From Stenotrophomonas_A sp036566925 (GTDB lineage Bacteria; Pseudomonadota; Gammaproteobacteria; Xanthomonadales; Xanthomonadaceae): DNA of 14,519 bases. The translations under genes and the position numbers were made by a program. Shown here in pieces: positions 6,132 to 12,398 of the stretch (position 1 is its first letter; every line of letters begins with the position of its first letter). Location of the stretch: NCBI GenBank assembly GCA_036566925.1, contig DATCVI010000213.1, forward strand, positions 1 to 14,519, read 5' to 3'. The notes under the pieces are model-generated. The model saw only the letters and a list, made by a program, of their open reading frames with translations, had not been told where the DNA came from and ran no database searches.

Positions 6132-7877
6132 TCAGGGATCCAGGCCCAACAGCAGCGGGTCATGGTCCGAGCTGCGCCACGGCCCTTCGACATTGCGCTC
6201 GCGGTAGCCAAGCGCGTCCTGCTCATCGGCATTGATGTGCCACTCGGCCGCGCCGCGCAGCGCTGGCGCCAGCGCCGGGCTCAACAAGGCGTGGTCGAGG
6301 CGCCCGGTCTGGCCGTTGTAGACATAGCTGTAGGGACGTTCGACACCGGCCACCGCGAAAGCGTCGAGCCAGCCGCGTTCGCGCAGTTCGCGCAGCGGCG
6401 CTTCCTGGGCATAGGCGTTGAAGTCGCCCAGCAACACGGTGCGCTGGCTGCCGCTGCGGGTGGGGTCGCTACGCAACCATTGGTCGAGCCGGCGCGCGGT
6501 GTCCACGCGCGTGGCGTTCCAGCAGGCCTGGCCATCGTGCTGGTCGGCGTCGGCGCCGCTGGCGTCGCTGCAGCCCTTCGACTTGAAGTGGTTGGCCACT
6601 ACCACGAACGGCTTGCCACCAGCCTGGCTGCGGAACGCCTGCGCCAATGGCACGCGGCTGTGCTCGGCGAACGGACCGCCTTCTAGGACGGCCGGCTTGC
6701 CCAGCGGCTTGACCCTGGAGGCGCGATAGATCAGGCCGACGCGAATCGGATTGCTACCCGGGCCCTGACCGGCATCGACATAACGCCAGTCGCCCGCCGC
6801 ACCCTGTCCGGCATTCAACGCCGCCACCAGCGTGGCGATGGCCGAGTCGGGGCCGTAACCGTCGTTTTCCAGCTCCATCAGCGCGGCCACGTCGGCCTGC
6901 AGCGGCCGGATAGTGGCCACCAGCTTGGCCAGCTGCGCCTGGAATTCGGCTTGCGTGCGAGCGCCGCGCAGGGTCGGGAAGCCGCCGCCCTGGCCGTTCC
7001 CGTTGAAGAAATTCTCCAGGTTGAAGGCCGCCACACGCAGCGCACCGGCCACGTGCGGCGGCGCCGGGCGCTGCAGTGCCGGCAGTTGCAATGGCGCGGT
7101 CAGCTGCAGCCGCCAGCTGCCGTTGTAACGGCGGTCGACGATGCCTTCCACGCCTTGCACCTCGACACCGGTGCGCAGCGTTGCCGCGGCCGGCAGGTAG
7201 CCGACCTGCGAGGGATTGCGCTCGCCGCTGCCATCGTCCAGCACCAGTTTGCGGCGGGCGTTGTCGCGTTCGAGTTCGGCGTAGGCTTCGCTGCCCGGCA
7301 GCGCCACCTCGCTCGGTTGCCACAGCCGGCCACCGAACGCCGCCACCAATTCGCCGTTGCGCTCAAGCGCATCAGTGCCCGACAACGTCAACGGCGCGGT
7401 GATGCGCACATGCTCACCTTCCAGCGCGCGCCAGTCGGCCGGTTGGGCGTTGAGTTCGCGTACCGGAAGCACTTGCGCGCGCCTCAGCACTTCAATGCGT
7501 TCGGCTTTCAGGGTGGTCAGCGCGGCCTGTGGGTTGGCCGCCATTTCGCTGACCACACCGCGCACGCGCAGTCGATCGCCCACGGCCAGCTTCGAATCGC
7601 CCGCCGCTTGAACGAACAACGCATCGGAGGTGGCGTCATCGCCATCGCCTGCGTCCTGTATGAAGAAACCGCCCAGGCTCGCGCGCCAGTCGGCGGTGAC
7701 CACGCCCTCGACCGTGACCTCCCTGCCCTCGTAGGAACTAAGCGCGCCGCTGCCTTGAACCGTGCCGATCGGCAGCGGCTTTGCCGCCGCCATAACCGCC
7801 GGCATCGCGGTCAAGAGCGCCAACGTCAGCGCGGCTCGCCGCAGTTGTCGCGAACGGGGTACCAGGAACAACGGCAT
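6132..7877 (-). CDS. secreted endonuclease/exonuclease/phosphatase (ExeM/NucH type)
   Basis: The 581-residue protein starts with a Sec signal peptide (basic RSRQLRR, hydrophobic core 15-28, cleavage near AVMA at about 30). An OB-fold-like region with GREVTVEGVVTADW and FFIQDAGDGDDATSDALFV occupies about residues 35-135. A second segment (about 140-265) precedes the catalytic EEP domain (280-580). Catalytic residues are visible: Asn286 in FNLENF, Glu335 in LMELEND, His430 in VVANHFKSKGC, Asp485 and Asn487 in LLGDFNAY, and Asp571-His572 in SSDHDP. The layout matches extracellular DNases of the ExeM/NucH group. The ATG at 7877 has GGAG six bases upstream, and translating further upstream would overlap the cytochrome gene in another frame. 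It converges on the merC gene with a six-base gap. Confidence 0.93.
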   Translation of the reverse strand: MPLFLVPRSRQLRRAALTLALLTAMPAVMAAAKPLPIGTVQGSGALSSYEGREVTVEGVVTADWRASLGGFFIQDAGDGDDATSDALFVQAAGDSKLAVGDRLRVRGVVSEMAANPQAALTTLKAERIEVLRRAQVLPVRELNAQPADWRALEGEHVRITAPLTLSGTDALERNGELVAAFGGRLWQPSEVALPGSEAYAELERDNARRKLVLDDGSGERNPSQVGYLPAAATLRTGVEVQGVEGIVDRRYNGSWRLQLTAPLQLPALQRPAPPHVAGALRVAAFNLENFFNGNGQGGGFPTLRGARTQAEFQAQLAKLVATIRPLQADVAALMELENDGYGPDSAIATLVAALNAGQGAAGDWRYVDAGQGPGSNPIRVGLIYRASRVKPLGKPAVLEGGPFAEHSRVPLAQAFRSQAGGKPFVVVANHFKSKGCSDASGADADQHDGQACWNATRVDTARRLDQWLRSDPTRSGSQRTVLLGDFNAYAQEAPLRELRERGWLDAFAVAGVERPYSYVYNGQTGRLDHALLSPALAPALRGAAEWHINADEQDALGYRERNVEGPWRSSDHDPLLLGLDP

Positions 7878-7898
7878 GGACGACTCCGGGATGCGGCC

Positions 7899-7924
7899 AA
7901 ACAAAACGCCGCCCGAAGGCGGCG
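7899..7924 (-). terminator. Rho-independent terminator after the cytochrome gene
   Basis: On the minus strand CGCCGCC, a TTCG tetraloop, and GGCGGCG form a seven-pair GC stem followed by TTTTGTTT. It lies 25 bases beyond the cytochrome stop and upstream of the nuclease start, so it should end the cytochrome transcript and leave the nuclease to its own promoter or read-through. Confidence 0.85.
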
Positions 7925-7948
7925 CGGGGTGAGCACGATACACCGGCT

Positions 7949-8467
7949 CTATTTCAGGTTGGCGATCATCCAGTCGACCGTGGCCTTGACCTGCTCTTCG
8001 GTCAGCGCCGGGTTGCCACCCTTGGGCGGCATGATGCCGCCGTCCGGGCCGGTGTAGCCCTCGATCGCATGCTTGTGCAGCGTGTCCTTGCCCTGGGCCA
8101 GGCGCTTGTCCCAGTGCGCGTGGTCCAGCGTCGGCGCGTTGCCGACCCCGTTGGTATGGCAGGCGGTGCACAGGTTGTCGAAGATCACCTTGCCGTCGGT
8201 GGTGCCGCCATAGGCCACTTGCGAGGCGGCCTTTGCCATGGCGGCAGCGTGGGCAGCTGCCTGCGCCGCCGCCCCGGTGCTGCCGGCGTAGACCGCCCCG
8301 GCCGGCGCAATGCGCTGCTCGGTGCGCTTGGCCGCGCTTGGCGCGATTTCATCGGGAATGGCGCGCTGCAAATAAGCCGCAAAGACGATCAAGCCCAGGG
8401 TGATGAGCACCAGCAAACCAATCACCATGGAAAATTTCTTCAGGAACTCGAGATCGTAATTCCGCAC
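7949..8467 (-). CDS. membrane-anchored cytochrome c5-like protein
   Basis: The 172-residue protein begins VRNYDLEFLKKFS and has one uncleaved membrane helix (about 13-33), followed by an Ala-rich linker (about 55-85) and a single c-type haem domain. The haem site is CTACH at 100-104, and Met146 in GGIMPPKGG is the probable sixth ligand, as in cytochrome c5. The haem domain should face the periplasm and carry electrons between respiratory complexes and soluble partners. The start is the GTG at 8467, which has AGGAG seven bases upstream; an ATG at 8554 would add 29 residues with no family character and lie across the promoter. A TATACT -10 is present on the minus strand at 8513-8518 with a poor -35. 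The strong terminator downstream suggests a monocistronic transcript. Confidence 0.92.
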   Translation of the reverse strand: MRNYDLEFLKKFSMVIGLLVLITLGLIVFAAYLQRAIPDEIAPSAAKRTEQRIAPAGAVYAGSTGAAAQAAAHAAAMAKAASQVAYGGTTDGKVIFDNLCTACHTNGVGNAPTLDHAHWDKRLAQGKDTLHKHAIEGYTGPDGGIMPPKGGNPALTEEQVKATVDWMIANLK

Positions 8468-8512
8468 GCGCTCACTCCTGGCAGTAGTTCGGGGGCTTTC
8501 GCTAAGCGCCCG

Positions 8513-8518
8513 AGTATA
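8513..8518 (-). promoter_or_regulatory. -10 hexamer of cytochrome gene promoter
   Basis: TATACT on the minus strand differs from the consensus at one base and lies about 45 bases before the GTG start at 8467. No good -35 is found at the right distance, so the call rests on the -10 and its position. Confidence 0.45.
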
Positions 8519-8571
8519 GGGGCAGTCCGTATTCACTAGAGAGCCCCCCGGCAAACTTGCGCCTGCGTCGC

Positions 8572-8611
8572 CGTCGGCTCGCGAGAAATCCCCGGAGATT
8601 TGCGACCGACG
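8572..8611. repeat. interrupted inverted repeat in divergent intergenic region
   Basis: CGTCGG (8572-8577) pairs with CCGACG (8606-8611). Inside it, CGC pairs with GCG and AAATC with GATTT around a CCCGGA loop, giving about 14 pairs with small bulges. It lies between the cytochrome promoter and the Fur-box-like site. The 8468-8714 gap holds no credible gene; beyond these sites and this repeat I see nothing in it. Confidence 0.5.
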
Positions 8612-8663
8612 CCACAGCCGCCTGCCGGTTTTTGCGGCGATGCGGCACGTCGCCCGCGCCGGG

Positions 8664-8682
8664 CAAAATGAGTATCATTCCC
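8664..8682 (+). promoter_or_regulatory. Fur-box-like site before the iron-uptake operon
   Basis: AATGA-GTA-TCATT (8667-8679) is a perfect five-base dyad and resembles the core of the 19-base Fur box (compare AATGATAATCATT). It overlaps a possible TATCAT -10 (8673-8678) and lies 35 bases before the ATG at 8715. The downstream genes belong to iron-associated families, which supports Fur control and derepression under iron limitation. Confidence 0.72.
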
Positions 8683-8714
8683 AATACTGCACATCCCTTT
8701 GCGGAGAGACCCCG

Positions 8715-9362
8715 ATGAAATCGCTGCTGCTGGCCTGCGTCGCATTGTCGTGTTTGGCGTTGTCTGCCCAGGCCCACGAGATCTGGATCGAGCGCGACAA
8801 GGGCAATGGCCCGGTGCGGGTCTATTTCGGCGAGCCGGCGGAAAAGACGCCCAATCCGGCCGAAGACGAACTCGGGCGCCTCAAGCACTTCGAGATCGTC
8901 GGCACCCAGGGCAAGGCCGGCACCGCCACCCGGCAGGGCGACCACCTGGTGGCGCCGCTGCAGAGCCAGGGCGATGCCTGGTTGTTCGACAACCAGGTGT
9001 TCGAGCCGTGGCAAGGCGAAGACAAGCGCTACGAAGCGGTGAGTTACTACGCCCGCGCCGGCCGCGACAACACCGTCGGCCGCCAGGTCCTTGAGTTGGT
9101 GCCGACGCGCAAGGACGGTGACACCCTCACCGTGATGTTCCGCAACCAGCCGCTGGCTGGCGCCGAAGTGATGGTCTTCGACGCGAACAGGCAGCAGCAG
9201 AAGTTCAAGTCCGATGCGAAGGGCCAGGTCACCCTGCCCAAGCTCGCTGCCGGCCGCCACCTGGTCACGGTCAGCCACCCCGAACCGGTGCGCAAGCAGA
9301 TTGCCGGCAAGCCGGTCGCGGTGATGCACCACATCAGCACGCTGACTTTCGCCGTCGAGTAA
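8715..9362 (+). CDS. DUF4198 periplasmic protein
   Basis: The 215-residue product has a signal peptide (MKSLLLACVALSCLALSAQA) with predicted cleavage after residue 20, so the mature protein starts HEIWIE, as is usual for DUF4198 (COG5266, once annotated as periplasmic components of metal transport). The C-terminal half (about 145-190: PLAGAEVMVFDANR, then KGQVTLPKLAAGRHLVTV) looks like a CarboxypepD-regulatory-type beta-sandwich. His21, His182, His188 and the His205-His206 pair could bind metal. The ATG at 8715 has GGAGAG at 8703-8708. It is the first gene of a tight operon with DUF3649, PepSY and DUF3325 genes behind a Fur-like box, so a role in handling iron or a siderophore is likely but unproved. 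Confidence 0.87.
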   Translation: MKSLLLACVALSCLALSAQAHEIWIERDKGNGPVRVYFGEPAEKTPNPAEDELGRLKHFEIVGTQGKAGTATRQGDHLVAPLQSQGDAWLFDNQVFEPWQGEDKRYEAVSYYARAGRDNTVGRQVLELVPTRKDGDTLTVMFRNQPLAGAEVMVFDANRQQQKFKSDAKGQVTLPKLAAGRHLVTVSHPEPVRKQIAGKPVAVMHHISTLTFAVE

Positions 9363-9371
9363 GTCGCTGCC

Positions 9372-9677
9372 GTGTCCCGTATCGCTGCCGACATGCCCTG
9401 GTTCAAGCGCCCCTGGCTGGGCGTGCTGTCGCGTAGTTGCGCGGCGATCTTCGGCGGCTATGCCCTGGCGAGTGCGTCGAGCCTGCTGCTGGCGCACTTG
9501 CTGGCCACGCCCAGCCAGGCGGTGCTGACCGGGATGATGGTCGGCATCCTGGTGTGTGCTTGCGCGGCGTTGTGGGCGTTTGCCACGGCCACGGCCTGGC
9601 GCGCCTGGGCCGGCATCCTCGTTCCGACCGTGGCGATGTTCGCCGCGGCGGCATGGCTGGGCCGGGGGGCCGGATGA
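9372..9677 (+). CDS. DUF3649 iron-uptake-associated membrane protein
   Basis: The 101-residue protein has three predicted membrane helices (about 20-42, 50-71 and 76-95) and matches the DUF3649 family, small proteins found beside PepSY and DUF3325 genes in siderophore-uptake loci. Two starts are possible: GTG at 9372 or ATG at 9393 (MPWFKRPWLG); neither has a clear ribosome site, and translation is probably coupled to the gene that ends nine bases earlier. It overlaps the next gene by four bases (ATGA), a strong sign of co-translation. Biochemical function is unknown. Confidence 0.82.
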   Translation: MSRIAADMPWFKRPWLGVLSRSCAAIFGGYALASASSLLLAHLLATPSQAVLTGMMVGILVCACAALWAFATATAWRAWAGILVPTVAMFAAAAWLGRGAG

Positions 9678-11296
9678 AACAGGGGTTTCGCCAATCGATG
9701 GCATGGCTGCACACCTGGACCGGTTTGCTGGTCGGCTGGGTGTTGCTGCTGATCTTCATGGGCGGCACCAGCGCCTACTACAAAGAGGAAATCAGCCGCT
9801 GGATGCGGCCGGAGCTACCGATCGCGCAGACCGACACGGCCACCGCGCTCGCCAGCGCCGAACGCTACCTGCGCCGCAATGCACCTGACGCGCTGAGCTG
9901 GAATCTCACGCTGCCCGACGCGCGCTCGCAGGTCATCGAGATGTATTGGATGAATCCCCCGGCGCCCGAGAGTGCACCGGCGCGGCGGCCCTATGGCCAG
10001 GCGACCGTCGATCCGCGTACCGGCGAGGCAGTGGCCGCACGTGAAACCAGCGGCGGCGAATTCCTCTACCGCCTGCACTTCGACCTGCACTACTTGCCGG
10101 CGATCTGGGCGCGCTACATTGTCGGGTTCTGCGCGATGTTCATGCTGGTGGCGATCATCACCGGGATCATTACCCACAAGAAGATCTTCAAGGACTTCTT
10201 CACCTTTCGCCCCGGCAAGGGCCAGCGCTCCTGGCTGGACTTCCACAACGCCAGCGCGGTGCTGGCGTTGCCGTACCACGCGATGATCACCTACACCGGC
10301 ATCGTCACCCTGATGTTCATGTACCTGCCGTGGGGGATTGGCGCACGCTATCCGGACAACGAACAGCGCTACTACGATGAAGCCGCCAACCGCATCGCCG
10401 ACACCCGCCCGGCCGCAGGCAAGCCTGCCGAGATGCTGCCGCTTTCGCAGTTGCTGGACAACGCGCGAGCGCAATGGCCCGATGTCACGCTGGGTTCGGT
10501 GGCGGTAACTAATCCAGGCGATGCGAATGCCGACGTGATCTTCAGCGCGCGGCCGCCGTCCATCTCCTACTTCCCGCCGTCCCTGCGCTTCGACGGCAGT
10601 AGCGGCAAGCTGCTGGAGCGCAGCGGGCCGCCCGCTGCCGCCACGCTGACGTTTGGCACCCTTGAAGGCTTGCACGTGGCGCACTTCGCCGACCCGGCGT
10701 TGCGCCTGCTGTTCTTCGTCTGCGGGCTACTGGGTTGCCTGATGGTGGCCAGCGGCGCGGTGCTGTGGGCGACCAAGGAGCGCCCCAAACACCTCAAGGC
10801 CGGACGCATCGGCTTTGGCCTGCGGCTGGTGGATTCGCTCAACATCGGCGCGGTCGCCGGCTTGCCGATTGCATTTGCCGCCTATTTTTGGGGCAACCGC
10901 CTGCTGCCGGTGGGCGTGGCCGGGCGCGCCGACCTCGAGGCCAATGTGTTCTTCTGGGCGTGGGGCGCGGCGTTGATCGCCGCCTTCGCCTGGCCCAAGC
11001 GCGCGATGTGGGCGTGGCAGCTCTATGCCGGTGCCGTCATGTTCGCCGGCATCCCCTTGCTCAATGCGCTGACCACCGGCATCCATCTGGGAGTCACGAT
11101 CCCGGCCGGGTTGTGGTCGCTCGCCGGCGTCGACCTGGTCTGTCTGGGTCTTGGTGCGAGCCTGGCGGTCGCAGCGCGGCGCGTGCAGCGCTGGCGTCCG
11201 CCGGTGCCGGCGGCGCAGCGGCGTGCGCAACCGAATCGAAGCCGGCCGGTGGCCGCAGTGCGGGCCGACGCCACGCCGCGCGGCGAGCACGCATGA
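9674..11296 (+). CDS. PepSY-associated inner membrane protein (FoxB/PiuB-like)
   Basis: The 540-residue membrane protein starts SMAWLHTWTGLLVGWVLLLIFMGGTSAYYKEE in the style of the PepSY_TM family. The first helix is 11-31; a periplasmic region at 40-145 includes PepSY-like YGQATVDPRTGEAV. Further helices lie near 147-167, 190-220, 341-365, 388-408, 425-443, 446-466 and 477-503. Some family members (for example FoxB) are haem-containing inner-membrane proteins that reduce ferric siderophores. Candidate haem-ligand histidines are His13, His136, His139, His168, His191, His202, His334 and His337. It overlaps DUF3649 and DUF3325 genes by four bases on each side. The Arg/Pro-rich tail (about 504-540) is low-complexity. 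Reductase activity is inferred from family. Confidence 0.9.
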   Translation: MKQGFRQSMAWLHTWTGLLVGWVLLLIFMGGTSAYYKEEISRWMRPELPIAQTDTATALASAERYLRRNAPDALSWNLTLPDARSQVIEMYWMNPPAPESAPARRPYGQATVDPRTGEAVAARETSGGEFLYRLHFDLHYLPAIWARYIVGFCAMFMLVAIITGIITHKKIFKDFFTFRPGKGQRSWLDFHNASAVLALPYHAMITYTGIVTLMFMYLPWGIGARYPDNEQRYYDEAANRIADTRPAAGKPAEMLPLSQLLDNARAQWPDVTLGSVAVTNPGDANADVIFSARPPSISYFPPSLRFDGSSGKLLERSGPPAAATLTFGTLEGLHVAHFADPALRLLFFVCGLLGCLMVASGAVLWATKERPKHLKAGRIGFGLRLVDSLNIGAVAGLPIAFAAYFWGNRLLPVGVAGRADLEANVFFWAWGAALIAAFAWPKRAMWAWQLYAGAVMFAGIPLLNALTTGIHLGVTIPAGLWSLAGVDLVCLGLGASLAVAARRVQRWRPPVPAAQRRAQPNRSRPVAAVRADATPRGEHA

Positions 11297-11631
11297 CGAT
11301 CTGGCTGGCGATCGCGCTGGGCTTCTCCGGCTTCACCGCGCTGTGGCGGACAATGGCGCATCCGGCGCATCTGCCGCCTGCCCAGGCGGGTCTGCCCGAA
11401 TCCACCCGGCGATGGTTGCACTGGGTTGGCTGGGCAATGCTCGCCCTCTCGTTCGGCCTGTGCACGCTGCTGCGTGGGCCGGCGGTCGGCTCGGTCCTGT
11501 GGCTCGGCACCCTGACCTTGTCGGCCGTAGTGCTGGTGCTGGGCTTGCTGCCCTATCGGCCGCGCATCATCCTGCCGCTGGCCTGGAGCGCTCCCGTCGT
11601 CGCGCTACTGCTGGGCTGGCTGCTCGCCTGA
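11293..11631 (+). CDS. DUF3325 membrane protein
   Basis: The 112-residue protein has about four membrane helices (4-20, 45-60, 66-86 and 92-111) and matches DUF3325, a family that follows PepSY genes in iron-siderophore loci. Its ATG overlaps the PepSY stop codon (ATGA), so it is translated from the same transcript. The last 27 bases overlap the end of the convergent TetR gene. No enzymatic motif is visible; it is probably an accessory subunit of the PepSY protein. Confidence 0.85.
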   Translation: MTIWLAIALGFSGFTALWRTMAHPAHLPPAQAGLPESTRRWLHWVGWAMLALSFGLCTLLRGPAVGSVLWLGTLTLSAVVLVLGLLPYRPRIILPLAWSAPVVALLLGWLLA

Positions 11632-12246
11632 GACGTCGAGCTGCGCGCCGACGGCGCGCAGGCAGAACCCCGAGATCGCCGCGACCAACCGTTCGCCATC
11701 GCGCGGGCTGGCACGAGTAGGCGCGATCGGCCCCACCAGCGCCTCGGTGTATGCGCCGACCAGGCAGGCAGCGGACGCATCCAGGTCTTGCGGCGGCAAC
11801 TCGCCGTTGGCGAGGCCCTCGGCCAACAGGTCGCGGAACACCTCGCCCAGCAGGCGCCGAGCGCGGATGCGTTCGGCGTCCACCTCTGCCTCGACCGGCT
11901 CGGCGATAAAGGCCCAAGCCAACCCCGGCCCGGCCAGCGCGCGCCGCACGAAGGTCTCGACGGCTCGCTTCACGCGGCGGCTGACGCTGACCGGCTCTGC
12001 CGCGATGGCACGCAGGATGGCTATCTCGTTCTCCACCGCCGCGCTCAAAACTTCGACGAACAGGTCGGCCTTGGAAGGGAAATGGCGATAGATCTGCCCA
12101 GTCGAGACACCGGCAGCCGCCGCGACGGCGGTGATGGGGGCATTCCGATAGCCACCTTCGGCCACCAGCCGGCGCGCGGCCTGCAGGATGCGTTGCCGGT
12201 TGCCAGCCAGGCGTTCTTCCATCAGGGGGGAGCGTTTGTAGGCCAT
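11605..12246 (-). CDS. TetR-family regulator, probably of isovalerate/leucine catabolism
   Basis: The 213-residue protein has a TetR N-terminal DNA-binding domain: NRQRILQAARRLVAEGG, then the helix-turn-helix ITAVAAAAGVSTGQIYRHFPSKADLFVEVL (about 38-67). The rest (about 70-205) is a helical ligand-binding and dimerisation domain with an unassigned effector. It is divergent from the isovaleryl-CoA dehydrogenase operon, so an acyl-CoA from the leucine pathway is a natural candidate effector, as for other TetR-type regulators of acyl-CoA catabolism. The ATG at 12246 lacks a Shine-Dalgarno, and a -10-like TGAATA ends seven bases before it. The phased half-sites in the intergenic region begin eight bases upstream, which suggests autoregulation. 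Confidence 0.88.
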   Translation of the reverse strand: MAYKRSPLMEERLAGNRQRILQAARRLVAEGGYRNAPITAVAAAAGVSTGQIYRHFPSKADLFVEVLSAAVENEIAILRAIAAEPVSVSRRVKRAVETFVRRALAGPGLAWAFIAEPVEAEVDAERIRARRLLGEVFRDLLAEGLANGELPPQDLDASAACLVGAYTEALVGPIAPTRASPRDGERLVAAISGFCLRAVGAQLDVSGEQPAQQ

Positions 12247-12253
12247 GCGTCTT

Positions 12254-12308
12254 TATTCAATCGAATTTGTGAATTGTGATTCAATTCTTCCGCGGAACGC
12301 GCTAGGCT
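12254..12308. promoter_or_regulatory. divergent promoters with phased TetR half-sites
   Basis: Half-sites occur at 12255 (ATTC), 12263 (GAAT), 12271 (GAAT) and 12279 (ATTC), exactly eight bases apart. They make two dyads, ATTC-N4-GAAT and GAAT-N4-ATTC; the second extends to TGAAT-TGTG-ATTCA at 12270-12283. Plus-strand promoter candidates for the dehydrogenase are TTCAAT (12280-12285) and TAGGCT (12303-12308) with a 17-base spacer. Minus-strand candidates for the regulator are TTGAAT (12279-12284) and TGAATA (12254-12259) with a 19-base spacer. The sites overlap both -35 regions, so one protein could control both directions. Confidence 0.58.
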
Positions 12309-12398
12309 GATCTCGCGCTCCGCCCGGCGGCGTCCCTCATGCAGCAAAGCGCGCAAGGGCTCCGTCCCGGCGCGTCCATTCCTTTGCGGAGCATCACC

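Noticed and set aside
7878..8171. Upstream extension of the nuclease reading frame to 8171
   Set aside because: It would overlap the cytochrome gene out of frame and bury the signal peptide; GGAG precedes the ATG at 7877.
8502..9704. Minus-strand open frame of 400 codons over the DUF4198 gene
   Set aside because: It runs antisense to a gene with a signal peptide, ribosome site and operon context, and no domain is recognisable.
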